This document shows positions 32,391 through 44,430 of a stretch of DNA of 64,000 nt, in pieces. Position 1 is the first letter of the stretch. Every line of letters begins with the position of its first letter. Under the pieces are notes generated by a model that saw only the letters and a list, made by a program, of their open reading frames with translations, did not search any database and was not told where the DNA came from. The stretch lies in assembly GCF_002234675.1 (NCBI RefSeq), contig NC_019868.2, positions 7,004,082 through 7,068,081 on the forward strand, written 5' to 3'. Position numbers and translations under genes: made by a program. Source of the stretch: Oryzias latipes. Taxonomy: Eukaryota > Chordata > Actinopteri > Beloniformes > Adrianichthyidae.

Positions 32391-32787
32391 AAAAGATTTC
32401 CATCTCCAGGATATCAGCTCTTTGTTCATCCTTACAGGCGCTGAAAAACAAAACACTAAGAAATTAGGATTATGAAAGCTCTTTGTGTTTATTTAAAGAC
32501 ATTTTGATAAGAATAACGGTACCCCGATTTAGCTGTAGCTTCAGCTGTTTTAGAAAAAGTCCCGTTCCTTTAACTGTCTCCACCAATCCTTCTTGGATTC
32601 TTAATCACATGTCATCAGTCTGACCAAGTAAGTCTTCAAATCCTTTTTCTGAATTTTGCTGATAAAGTTGCTCAGTTCTAACAAAAATACCAGCTGAAGC
32701 TCATCTTTAGCTGTGTAGCTTACTAAAGAAACCGGTGTCAGACTGTGGAACAAGTGAACAAAACAATGAAGTTCAGAGACGCTAGTC

Positions 32788-34235
32788 TTTTTTTTTTTAC
32801 TTTTCAAGCAATTTTAATTAATTATTCTTTAATGAATAATTAATGTAATTACACGTGAAATTTCCCTAACATCATTATATCTTTTACAGATGGAAACCCA
32901 TGACACATATATGGTACCTTACAGTTATGTTGGAGTCATTTATATTGGCAGTTCTTCTGATGAGGATGACAGCTATGGAGATGAAGGTGACGTGGACCAC
33001 TGCTCCCCCCTAGAATGACATGTTATCTTCAGGTTACTTTTCAAGCAACAAAAGAAGCTCTTTATAAAAGTAATGGCAATCATTTATTGTAATCAATATA
33101 TGTAACCAATGTAGTTCCACACGTGTGTTAAGGTAAAGTGCATCACCTAAGAAAATGTAGAATTTTTTTATCATCACCTTTGAGTTGTCTTTATATTTCA
33201 AGAAATGTTTTAATCAATATTTTTTGATATATCTGGTAAGTGGTTCCTTATATTACTTAGCTTAATATGGCATGAGTGTACTTCATAGATATCATTTAAG
33301 GTAATTGTTTATAATTGTGAGTAATTACACTATCAAGAACTATTGATTCTGAAATTTGTTTGATGTATCTGTGGTACGTGGAGTCGTACATTCGTTTTTA
33401 TTTGATTTAATCTGACTGCATATTTTCAAGAAATGTATCCATGATTATGATTATACTGTATTACAATAAAGAATCTGTGACCTAGATCGGTTTGAATTCA
33501 CCTGATGTTCATTATGTGTTCAGACACATTGTCAGCATCCTTTTATTATATATAAAAGAATAACGTCCCCCTTTTACATTCCTATAAGAATCTGAACGTA
33601 AGAATGTTACATTAAAGATCGTTTTAGATTAAAATCCATAAAATCATTCTTGTTGCATCAGATGCAGTTCCATTAATGATGATAATTCCTGTTTTTTTTT
33701 TCTCTTCAATAAAATTGTCATTGAGAATGCGTATTTAGAACACGGCTTATGTGCGCCATCAGGCGGATACGAAGAGAACAGAACACAAGGGACGAATAAT
33801 CATTCCACGTCTGGCCATTTTTTTTCAAGTCCACACCACGCATATGTAATAACTGTCTGGACACACAAATGACAGTGTTTTGTAAAAGCAACAACCCCAT
33901 GTGAACGGGAAAACTCACCGCGTGTAACAAACAAAGCCATGTAAACACGTGAAGCTTGTAAACATTAACTCTCACGGTCCCGAAAGTCCTTAAAGGCTCT
34001 GTCCAAATGTCCTCCTTAATCTCTACATACTTTAACACCATGTAGTGCTGCACTATGTAAAATTCTGGGTTTTAAAAAGCAATTAAAACCGTGGCTGTCA
34101 GTACTCACAGCTTCCGCTGTCGGTTCCTGTAGCTCGAGAAGAAAACAGAATGGTGCATTACCGCCACCGCCTGGTGTGGAGGCAAACTACTATCTTAACG
34201 CTGATTTTCCAAAATAAAAAATAAATGAATAAATA
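32788..34235 (+). repeat. Third, diverged, 5'-truncated copy of the palindrome's outer gene unit
   Basis: It begins inside the intron equivalent (acttttcaagcaatttta matches 29,610). It runs through exon 2, 3' UTR and poly(A) signal, past aaaagcaattaaa, and into the tggtgca..ccaccrcctggtgtgg block equivalent to 30,810-30,840. It ends near ctgattttccaaaa. Divergence is far higher than between the arms. It is in the same orientation as the right arm. Confidence 0.8.
32890..33018 (+). pseudogene. Third copy of exon 2 of the acidic-tail ORF
   Basis: An acceptor (tatcttttacag) precedes METHDTYMVPYSYVGVIYIG, then SSSDEDDSYGDEGDVDHCSP and a TGA. The frame is intact, with many substitutions and a small in-frame length change relative to 29,689-29,823. 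The first exon is missing upstream because the copy is truncated in the intron. Confidence 0.6.
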
Positions 34236-34260
34236 TTGCTTTTTGCCTTTTACTTCTAAG

Positions 34261-34357
34261 GGAATCCATCCTGAACCGGTTAGTGAGCTGGTGGTGCAAA
34301 AGCCCAAAACAGTTGGCAGGGACGGTCTGAGCTCCACACTGTTCAAGGCATATACAG
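34261..34357 (+). CDS. Exon-like segment of an unrecognised gene
   Basis: An acceptor-like cttttacttctaag precedes 97 open bases that end at a donor (acag then gtgatt). The frame reads GIHPEPVSELVVQKPKTVGR, then DGLSSTLFKAYTG. Codon use and complexity look coding, unlike the flanks. It splices in phase 1 to the next segment. I do not recognise the family. Confidence 0.45.
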
Positions 34358-34524
34358 GTGATTAATTTAACTTTGTGTTGCTTTGTGACAGCAAGTTAAG
34401 TTGGGTTTTTTTTTTCTAATCTTATGACTAACCAAATTATGGTTACAGCAGATATAATGAATAAAATTTAAATGTAGTTATGAACTCATGTCTAACTTTT
34501 GTGTGTTGTGTTTCTCTTGTGTAG

Positions 34525-34569
34525 GACCACAGCCAGATCCATATATGATGACATCTGACATCTGGACAT
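34525..34569 (+). CDS. Next exon-like segment, cut by the assembly gap
   Basis: It follows the acceptor tttctcttgtgtag and restores a Gly codon with the previous exon. The frame reads PQPDPYMMTSDIWT and then enters the run of N. The rest is not in the window. Confidence 0.45.
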
Positions 34570-35569
34570 NNNNNNNNNNNNNNNNNNNNNNNNNNNNNNN
34601 NNNNNNNNNNNNNNNNNNNNNNNNNNNNNNNNNNNNNNNNNNNNNNNNNNNNNNNNNNNNNNNNNNNNNNNNNNNNNNNNNNNNNNNNNNNNNNNNNNNN
34701 NNNNNNNNNNNNNNNNNNNNNNNNNNNNNNNNNNNNNNNNNNNNNNNNNNNNNNNNNNNNNNNNNNNNNNNNNNNNNNNNNNNNNNNNNNNNNNNNNNNN
34801 NNNNNNNNNNNNNNNNNNNNNNNNNNNNNNNNNNNNNNNNNNNNNNNNNNNNNNNNNNNNNNNNNNNNNNNNNNNNNNNNNNNNNNNNNNNNNNNNNNNN
34901 NNNNNNNNNNNNNNNNNNNNNNNNNNNNNNNNNNNNNNNNNNNNNNNNNNNNNNNNNNNNNNNNNNNNNNNNNNNNNNNNNNNNNNNNNNNNNNNNNNNN
35001 NNNNNNNNNNNNNNNNNNNNNNNNNNNNNNNNNNNNNNNNNNNNNNNNNNNNNNNNNNNNNNNNNNNNNNNNNNNNNNNNNNNNNNNNNNNNNNNNNNNN
35101 NNNNNNNNNNNNNNNNNNNNNNNNNNNNNNNNNNNNNNNNNNNNNNNNNNNNNNNNNNNNNNNNNNNNNNNNNNNNNNNNNNNNNNNNNNNNNNNNNNNN
35201 NNNNNNNNNNNNNNNNNNNNNNNNNNNNNNNNNNNNNNNNNNNNNNNNNNNNNNNNNNNNNNNNNNNNNNNNNNNNNNNNNNNNNNNNNNNNNNNNNNNN
35301 NNNNNNNNNNNNNNNNNNNNNNNNNNNNNNNNNNNNNNNNNNNNNNNNNNNNNNNNNNNNNNNNNNNNNNNNNNNNNNNNNNNNNNNNNNNNNNNNNNNN
35401 NNNNNNNNNNNNNNNNNNNNNNNNNNNNNNNNNNNNNNNNNNNNNNNNNNNNNNNNNNNNNNNNNNNNNNNNNNNNNNNNNNNNNNNNNNNNNNNNNNNN
35501 NNNNNNNNNNNNNNNNNNNNNNNNNNNNNNNNNNNNNNNNNNNNNNNNNNNNNNNNNNNNNNNNNNNNN
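34570..35569. other. Assembly gap of exactly 1,000 N
   Basis: The round length is typical of a scaffolding placeholder. Order, distance and even linkage across it are unproven, and all reading frames through it are meaningless. Confidence 0.98.
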
Positions 35570-36916
35570 GAGTTGATCCAACCTTCAGTCTGCAAGTTTG
35601 CATCAAAACCATATGCAAATTATATTATTTTTTACTGAGTCTAACTTATGAACATGTGATCTAGTATTGACCTATGTGAAAGGAATCATTTTTTATATAT
35701 TTTTACAAAATCTAAAATAGTAGTCATCTAAAAAAATAGGAAACTTAATCAATGTGACAAAAACCTTTTGAAGTTGGATACTCCAAGTGTGTTTGAAGAG
35801 CAAGCTCTGGGATTTGGAAGGAGTTAAACAAATGGGGCAGTAACTCAGTTGGACTCCATGAAAAGCACACCATGTCCCTCAAAAGGACGTCTGGAGGCTT
35901 TCCAGATCTACTTCTGTGATTCATTTAGTCCACTTTATGTTAATTCCATTGTAAATTCCTGCTCACATTGATAGAATTTGTCAACAAGAGATAATCACAT
36001 TTTTTTGAGCGGGTCATTTGGCTTGAATCTAATATTGACCTTTCTGTGAATCGTCGTTGGACTGCATTAGAGCAGAGCACATTTGAAAGATTGTGTTAAC
36101 ATTATCAAGTGAGACAAAATAGAAGACAGCCCTCACTAAGCCTTGTCTGACAGCGTTATCATGGCGGCTCCAAACAGTGGAGGGCACAATGTAAACAGCT
36201 TTTTCCCAAATGCAATAAATCCAGAACCATTTCAAGCAGGAGTGGCAGCTCAGTTTGCATTCTAACAATGACTTTTTTCAACATAAACTCACATGTAAAA
36301 AGGCTCTCTTACACTCATGCACACTCTCATTGGGTAAAAGCATACACACCAACAGGCTCACACAAAGAATACATAAACGTACATTCACTTTGTGTGACAG
36401 TCCAAACAAAGTAGGGATATCTGCTTCTGTTGCTAGGATACCAGTTCTAATGGCTCCTGTGTAAATCAGGGAGACTGGTGCCTCAGACAACTGTGAAAGA
36501 ATAACAGAAACTATACCAACAAAGTGGAGGTAACTTTAAATGTAAAGCTGGGGGCAACACATTCATTACGTTTGGTTTACATTCAAAGGAAACAGGAAAG
36601 ACAAGTCTGACACAGAACCATAAACATTTGTTCCTTAGAGATGGAGGACAAAGTTTTGTTGTTACGCAAACAGAACCAGTTTAGGGAATAATTTTTTTTC
36701 TTACCTTAATAGCAAAAGTGTGTGAGCCAAAAGTACAAAGAAAACTACCAAAAACCAATGTATACAGAGATTTATTTTCTATTTTTGACAGTATTCTGGA
36801 CTGTTAAGGGGAAAACGACTTCTGAAACAATTCTAGAATACTTGATATTAAAATATAAATCAGTTCCTTGTGGTTCTTTTTGAATAAAGTCTCACTCTGA
36901 TCATCTTTTGATCTGT
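35570..36916. other. Non-coding stretch
   Basis: No supported gene or named repeat. Short frames on both strands lack resemblance. Confidence 0.55.
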
Positions 36917-37450
36917 TGTAAAAGCATTCCCAGTGGTCTTTTGATTATAATTATGCAGTTTTAGCTAAAATTAAAAAAAAAACTGTTGTTTTCAAAGACA
37001 TGTTTCTGCAGAGCAGCAGTAGTTCATCAGAAATTTACCTCAGTTGTGGGCAGGACTGTGTCCATCTGTTTAAATGCTCTCCCACTAGCTTACAGCCCCT
37101 CACACCCCAAACCTAACTTTAGCGGTGCAACAAAAATACCGAGCAATATTGGAGCTATCGAGCCAGATAACAATTCAGACAAGTAAAACAAAGAAAAACT
37201 TGGATCTATTTGTCTTCAAGTAGATGCATTAGAATGGAGCAGAGCAAAGTTGTTGCTTGCCACTGTTTTTCCATGTCACGGCTGCAAGCTTTTTGCAATT
37301 GCATGATTTCTTTGCTCCCGTTTCATAATTCCTTTTATTATTCATTCATTTTTTACTTAGAAATACAACTTTGAACTAAATTTTCATTATATTTGTCCAT
37401 CATTACAAAAAAAGCCACAAGAACATGTTAAAAATACTAAAAACACTATT
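36917..37450 (+). repeat. R2 family, copy b
   Basis: The most complete R2 copy here. It runs from aagcattcccagtggtcttt through ctctcccactagcttacag and caatattggagctat to aaatactaaaaacac. Confidence 0.7.
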
Positions 37451-38639
37451 TTTAACGAAGTGGGTCTTTTAAGAAAAGTGTTATTTCAGATATAAATGAT
37501 GTGTTAGTGCTGGTAAGAATTTGTCTAACGGTAAAAACTGAGGAACAGCAAAAGGAAACCAGTCCCCATTCCCAAACTCCAGGAATAAGATCCAAGAAAA
37601 AGTCAGAAAGGCTGAAAAATTATTTAGGAAATGTGGAACACATTTTAAGGTCCAGGAATCCCCAAAGTAGCAGATTTTTGAGATGATAGTTATCTGCGCC
37701 TCCACATTTCTGCATGTCCTCATTCCAGAAAAAACTGTTATCATCCTCTTTCCATTCATAATTAACCTAACTCAGGGTTGTGGGAGGCCCAGGCCGATCC
37801 TGGCTGTCATCAGTGGTGCAAGGTGTGCAAAGACAAACAACCATGTGAAATTACCACTCAAACTAAACCTGATATTCCTGCAGTGAGATGCGTAAAAAAC
37901 CATTAGTACATGTTTTTTTCTTGGTGGCAGACATGCTGTTCCTGATGGCTGTTGCTGATCATAGTCATTTAGGCCGAACTGTGATCAATTTTTCTGATCA
38001 AAGTTTAGTCAGTATTTATAGAAAGTGGACAGTTTTCTAAAGGCCCTTTCCCTCATATAACACTGTCAAGGACAAAAAAGAACATTGTTACACCACTTTT
38101 TAACAGTTTATACTCATGTGTATTAAACAAGCCTAATAAAGATGAAATATTTGGATTCATTTGTCAAAGTTTTGTATTTAAAACTGTATATTTAAGCTGT
38201 TATTTAAAATCTAAGAGTTTATGTCAACATGGAAGTGAAGCTTTGGTGCAATTTCAGTAAGGAAGACCTACCTTATTACACAGGGTTGCTGATTACTGCA
38301 ACACTTTACTGTGAGCTAACATAGAAAGTGCCCACTTTCTCCACAGACAATTACAATCAAGTTCCTCCCTGTGATATGCGGTATTGAACGCGCATTTAGC
38401 TCATTCTTGAACGCATGTTTAGCGCTTTCTTGAATGTGCTTATAGTCTACGGTTTACACCAAATGAGTAGGGACTGGATTCTTCTTTTTCTTTTTCTACT
38501 GTTTACTAGCGCATGTCAGCACATGGTGTTAAATTTCGAAATGGTGCAGATCTCACAGATCCCGCTCCAGGCTTTTTCTTTCACAGCTCTATTCCAATAC
38601 ATGAAAGACTTGGTGTCCTATGATTCCGGCTGAGCACAA

Positions 38640-38900
38640 ACTGCAATTGTTAATTTCGCCTCCATGATCAGTTTTTCAAACGTAAATAAAAGGGAACGCC
38701 ATCCATTCGTGAGTACCAAATCCGAGTCCGTGAATGGTAAAAGTTTAACCTGGTTTAACTTTTAACACACATTCATTGTCCGCGGGTTTTGTACATTGAG
38801 CCCGAAAACAGTCATCAAAACTTGCATATCGACGCAAGACCAAAATGTGCATTTATATAGACTGTTTACTCGTTTGAACGCCCATTGCAGAAGCTGATAT
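38640..38900 (-). repeat. R1 family, copy c (inverted)
   Basis: The minus strand matches the 1,254 copy: gttaaaccaggttaaac, a ccaaatccgagt or ccaaatccaagt motif, and the atggatggcgttcc end. Preceding sequence at 38,380-38,440 has gaacgcgcatt-type motifs seen beside other R1 copies. Confidence 0.5.
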
Positions 38901-39977
38901 GATGGTAGTTATAGATGTTTGTTTATCCGCAAACCAAAAATTTTCGTCGGCCCTGAGTTTAAGGCCTTTGAGTTTAAGTACTGAATCTCAGATCCTAAAG
39001 GAGATTTGGACATTTCTTTGTATTTTAAAGCCTTTTTTTTATATAGTTAAAATTGGATCCTGACCATTTTTTGATGTCAGGAAACTCACTCACAGCATGG
39101 CTTAGCATGACTATGAAGCTGTTTCTTTCTTTACACCCTTTTGTTTGACCTCGTTTTAGTTTTGCACATTTCTTCCGGGATGATCTTCAGTTATCATGTA
39201 AATATGCTTTCTCTACTTTCCCTTACTCTGTTGCGATGGCGTCAATGCTGTAAGCAGCACATTTGACATGCAGCCAAGAGCAGCTGCAACAGCAAAAACC
39301 CCCAATGTGGTCGCTGAGGTGAGCTGCTTCGTTTGACAGACAAAAGACATGTAAAAGAGCAAAGATGGAAGGTGGTTTCACTTTGACAGCAGCTTATTTT
39401 CCTATGCAAACACAGAAAAACGATCTGCTTTCTACATCCTGCACTTGAACCAGCTGCACTTATCAACCCCCCCGGTCCATTATCTCTCTGCTTGACAATC
39501 AGGGTGTTAATGAGTTAAATTTTCTCAAGGTTTTGGAAAGTCTCAACTGAGGATTTGAACCAATGCTCTCACTGTCTTGGGACAGACACTCTGATGTGAG
39601 GCCGTTGCCTTGTTTTTGGTTTGATTTTTCAAACACCTTCAAGCTGTTCATCCTGTAGTTTCAAATATTTGCTGAGAATAATTCATTTCTTTGCTCAGGT
39701 TATTGCAACACAGGGCAGGAATAAAATTCCTGATGAAGAGCGTTTTAAACAGACGGTAAACTAGTTTGTTCCTGTCTGCTGTTTCCTGTTGTGGCTCTAA
39801 CACTTTTCAGACACAAAGCTTAAGCTGAGGTAATACACACTTAAACAGACTAAGTGTGCAGATGTCAAAGGTAAGTGAAGGTCAATAACTAGGCAAAAAT
39901 ATTATTTAATAGACCATTAGACTATTAGTTAAACAAAAAAGCAGGTATACTATGTTGGTAATCCCTTTAAGGGGAAA

Positions 39978-40150
39978 TTAGCCTTAACCTTTTAACATTG
40001 GATCTTTAGCTCCTGTGTTTACATTCTTTCGACTGTCATAACTCTTCAACAATTTACGCAATCAGCGTGATTCCTGCAGATTCTGAAGCTGAGAAAAGCA
40101 GCTTTATACTGATATGCAACAATTTATAGTCGTTATAGCTATGAACTGGT
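39978..40150 (+). repeat. R3 family, copy b
   Basis: It shares aacctttt-start, tttacgcaatcagcg, gagaaaagc and atgcaac landmarks with 9,880-10,045. Part of it recurs inverted at about 40,265-40,365. Confidence 0.45.
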
Positions 40151-40384
40151 ACTAAATCTGGGTAAAGTATTTATCATTTGGTGTAGCCTCCTTTTAAGCA
40201 ATGCAATTAAAATAATTTCCTGGAAAAACAAACCTCTTGGACTTGAGCCTCTTTTGAACTAACCGATTCAATTGTTACTGATGTAAAGTGTTGCATAATG
40301 GCTTCAGCATCCATTGGAATTATGTTACTTTCGTAAATGGTTGAAGAGTGAAAAGTAGTTTAAAAAGCGTGTGTTACTCTGTTT

Positions 40385-40760
40385 GTGTAAGCATTCCCAA
40401 CACTTCCCATCATCCCTTTGTTTACAATCTCCCACTAGCTCACAGCCCCTAAAACTCTCAACCTACCATTAGTAATGCAGCAAAAAATGGTGAGCAATAT
40501 TGGACAAATTCAGCCGTGAAGTTTTGATCCAGATTCCAGCTCAGACAAGGAAAACAAAGACGTTTATTGAACTATTTGTCTACAGGTGAATGCATCAGAA
40601 TAGAGCAGAGCAGGGAGCTAGTGGCCTGCCGATTGTAGTTTGTACGTAATAACTACTAGCTTTTTCAAACAGATTTGTGTCATCTGCTTCTTCTTTACAA
40701 TTGTTTGAATAAAAAATGACTCCAGAATGCCTCGCAGTCTTAGTTTTATGTCCTCCAACA
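40385..40760 (+). repeat. R2 family, copy c
   Basis: It contains aagcattccca, caatctcccactagctcaca, gagcaatattgg and gcatcagaatagagcagag in the R2 order. It lacks part of the interior. Confidence 0.65.
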
Positions 40761-41594
40761 GAAAAATGCCCCAAGAAATAGTTAAAGTTCCACCTCCTCT
40801 GGGCTCCATCCCACTGTTTTTATTGACCGTTCTATTTAAACATTTGCACAACAAACACCTGATCTGCTTGAGATGAATAAAGCATAAACATCACTAGTTT
40901 GTGGTAATACTCCAGTAATTTGCTAAACGCCTGATAAGTTTAATTCATTGCATATTTGTTCCCAATATCAGTCAGTTAAAAATAACATATAATTGACCTT
41001 AGGAACAGTTATTTCAGCATGCGTGTTTGCGGTTTTAATGACATCTCACTTGACATTAAAAGACCTGATTTTCTTCTTGATTTAAGTTTTAGCTGGAACA
41101 CACAGTTAGAGATCTCTCAGAGGTGATATGAGCAGGCTATAATTACACCAAGGAAATGTTTTCACACAGGAAACCTGACATTTCAGACAAATTAGAAAAC
41201 GGAACCCTATTGAGGAGACGCAGCTGAGATTCAAATACAGAGTCACAAATATTGGGAAACACACTAATAACCTTATCAAATGCATATGTGTGGATACTGT
41301 AACTCTTGTCTTCCATCGAAGGACTGGTGCGAGGAATTATGGCCTTGATTTAGTGTCATCTCTCTGCACTCCTCTGTATGAAGACTCATCACAGTGGACC
41401 CCAGAGTTCTGCCCTCTCCAGCCACAAAGTTTACTCACTGATTTGATCCATTTAATGATGAACTATTAAAGCCTTTATATTGGGCAGTTTAACTCTGCAG
41501 AAACTCATCTATTGCCAGTTTTTAGCTGTCCATAAAGAAATAAAAGCTTTTATTTTGTTTTTACTTTAAAGACTTCTTGCAATGAAAATGGTGC

Positions 41595-41995
41595 TTTGAG
41601 TGTTTTTAACATATTCATTTTTCTCATGATGGAGGAAACATCTATATATACATAGAGAGAGACAGAAAATTAAGCTCAAAATTACTTTTCTGATTATTTC
41701 TTTATTCAAATTGTTCTAAATCAGGAGCAGACGAAAAAAATGATGTTTGAAGAAGAATCCATTTGCGAAATAGAAAATACGCAGGGTGGGCCAGCAGGAG
41801 AGTGTGTAAACAAAGAGCTCTCGGCAACTGGGGGGGGAAGGGTGTGTCTGGAGGGTTGCTCCACACCAACAGTCTCTCCCACAAATCAGAGATGACTTTC
41901 TAATGAACTTCTGGCACTCTGCAGAAACTATGTCCCAGGACAGCAACGGCTAAAAATGGCTTAATCATAATTAAATGACCACTGGGAACACTTGT
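41595..41995 (-). repeat. R2 family, copy d (inverted, internally deleted)
   Basis: It has gtgtttttaacatattcattt, gctccacaccaacagtctct, tctaatgaacttctggcac and ccactgggaacac in the inverted R2 order. The central Ala/Ile-type block is missing compared with copies b and e. Confidence 0.65.
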
Positions 41996-42311
41996 ATAGA
42001 TCGAAAGATAATGGAACTTTAATCTTTTTGAAAGGTCTGGATGGCCCAAACACTGGTGACAAAAGGTTTCTTACTTAAATGACTCAATTTAAAAAAAATA
42101 GAGAACCTAAATGAAAACCAAAACTATACAAAAGACAAATGAAAATATGTAAAACTTTTTAAAAAGAACAGTGACAAAAAGGTGACCCTGAGCAGATAGA
42201 GATGAAGAGAGGAATCTCGATGATCCCCTCAAAATGGGGCAAACATGGGGGGGTCCTACAGGCTTTCCTGACTACCCTCCTCAGACCAGATATGATGAGG
42301 GACTCGTCTGA

Positions 42312-42473
42312 TCAGACTGACAAGAGGAGCTTCACACTCAGTGAAACTGACAGGCAGGTTTTGAGCTTCAGGGCAACCTGGTTGTAGATGTCCTTCATTG
42401 GGACGGGTGCACAGACATGGTCAAATCTGTCGCTGCAGAGGAATTCCACTGCCAGGTCCTTGAAGGTCCGATC
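42312..42473 (-). pseudogene. Short exon-like ORF, unrecognised
   Basis: On the minus strand, after the acceptor-like tctgtgattgacag, 53 codons read DRTFKDLAVEFLCSDRFDHV, then CAPVPMKDIYNQVALKLKTC, then a tail to TGA. The composition looks protein-like. It is too short and isolated to name, and may be the remnant of a retrocopied or transposon exon. Confidence 0.25.
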
Positions 42474-42554
42474 TGTCAATCACAGAAGGGATGATGGGCT
42501 TAGAAATGCGCTTTATCAGAATTAAGGAACGCTCTGGAAGCCTGAACCGTCCAA

Positions 42555-43035
42555 CGCGAGGTGTGTTAATTTCTGATAATGCACAAAGGTCATTAACCCG
42601 TTTATACTATGGTCACTTACAAAAGAAATGAATATTCAACCAGCTTTTAGTACTTTCAGTCTTGTTATTTTTTCGGCTTGGATCCCTTTTTTCACAAAGG
42701 CGGACTAATTGTTGCGTGGTACAGCGGAGCGAGTTGTCGCCGCGCTGCTCTGACCTCTGATCTCAACTACAGCGGCAAAGGAAGGAGATATATGCTGATC
42801 ACCATGATGGGTTAAATAAAGCATCAGAGGGAAAGTTCACACCTTACCGCTTGTTTTTGTCCAGATGATGAAGTTAAAGTTTGTTTTTAAAGTAGCCAGT
42901 GCAGTGATATAGAACATTTACGCTATGTGACCGGAACTTCTTTTTTAGCCGTGCATTATCACGGTGGATTAACACTTTTGAATCCATACCCAACAGCCAA
43001 TCAGAACCGAGTATTTAAACGGCCCATGGTATTAA
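42555..43035. repeat. Possible MITE with short inverted ends
   Basis: gtgttaatttctgataatgc on the left pairs with gcattatcacggtggattaa near 42,951-42,972. Both sides also have a gttta..c and taccat or accatg motif further out. No target-site duplication was recognised. Confidence 0.35.
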
Positions 43036-44029
43036 AAAATGTTTAGACATCTCTCATTCATATAACTGGACACGTGGTGGACAGGAACTGAAATTATCTA
43101 CGAAATTCAAATTTGATTTGAAAAAATGTGAAAAACGACAAAGGGTTTGAAATACAAAACCGATTAAAAAGACACAGGAGAAACAAAGATGACCCAACTT
43201 AAAGCTACTCTAAGAAAAGCAAACCCATTTCTTTCAAGCCAGATAAGTTTACCTGCAATAAAAAGCAATGTTGAGAGAACTTTACCTTCGGTTCTAAAAT
43301 AATTCATATTTATTTTAATTTTAAAAGGAAAGCTAAGAGCTGAAATAATAATTTGTTTTTGTTCAATGTAATGACAACAGCTTTTAGTTCAATTAAAGTA
43401 AAAATGCAGCCTTCAGGGCATCAACTTTCTGTCAAAACTTAACTTGAAAGCACGTTGTTGGTGTAAGAAGATGCTCGCTGAAAGCTGTTTCATACATGAA
43501 AGCAACTGGACAATCCTTTAACACCCCCCACCCCCCTCCCACCTTGTTCTGTGTTGCACCCTGAGCATTTCCACGAAGCTTTACACACTCACTCTTATTT
43601 TTGGTACAAATTACACAGCTGTCAGCTGAACCTCCCACCTTGGCAGCTACCACCAAATGAGCTTCTGAACTCCAAGCACCAACAATAAAACAAGCAATTA
43701 ACAGCCTGCAACTCAAGCCATTTATGCAGAGCAGTGTGAAACAGCTTGATCCCATTTTTCTGAGGTGTGAGAGTTGCCATAAAACGAAAAATTGAGGACA
43801 CAATCTTCTTTGTGCTAATGTTTGATTTATGCCATATGTGAAGATTATTTGATGCATACAGCTTTTTAAAAGAAATGCTGTGATTTTGACCACATTTTGA
43901 TGAATCGATGGAGATCCGTGGTGGAAATTCAATTGGAAAAAAAAAGAAATTCCTGAAAACAAACTTAAAAGAACAAACAATTTTTGTGTTAATGTTAAGA
44001 AGTAATCTTATAGTGTCATGTTACCTTCA

Positions 44030-44430
44030 CACCGCTCTTGACAACACATGTTCAAGCAGCCACCTCCAATGAAAAGTCTACGTAAACAAACGTTTATGTA
44101 GACTTCTCTCTGGCATCCACATGTAGCGTTTTTGGGCTCTGCGGATAAAACGCATTGCAAGTTCAACTTTGACCAATAAGGGACTCTGATTTGTTTGTAA
44201 TGGATGGCGTCCTCTTTGGTATCGGAATAAAGCTGTGGAAGGAAAAGCATTTCTGAGATTTTCAGCGCTTCAACATTTTGCTCCAAGCCTCGTCCAACTG
44301 TAGGTGGGCAGACATGCGCTAATAAACAGTAGAAAAAGAAGAAGAAGCCCCTCCCTGCTTGTCCAGTGTGAACACCATAGGCTAAACGCAAGAATGCGTT
44401 CTTGAACACACGTCAAATGTCTGGTGTGTC
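44030..44430 (+). repeat. R1 family, copy d
   Basis: The longest uninterrupted R1 copy in the window, used as the reference for the others. It spans caagcagccacctccaatg to tgaacaccatagg. Confidence 0.65.

Noticed and set aside
34443..35618. ORFs of about 360-390 codons across the gap
   Set aside because: Nearly all codons are N, so the frames are an artefact of the placeholder gap.
43432..43980. 182-codon minus-strand ORF
   Set aside because: It has no recognisable domain, mixed hydrophobic and low-complexity runs, no splice or poly(A) context, and no supporting copy.
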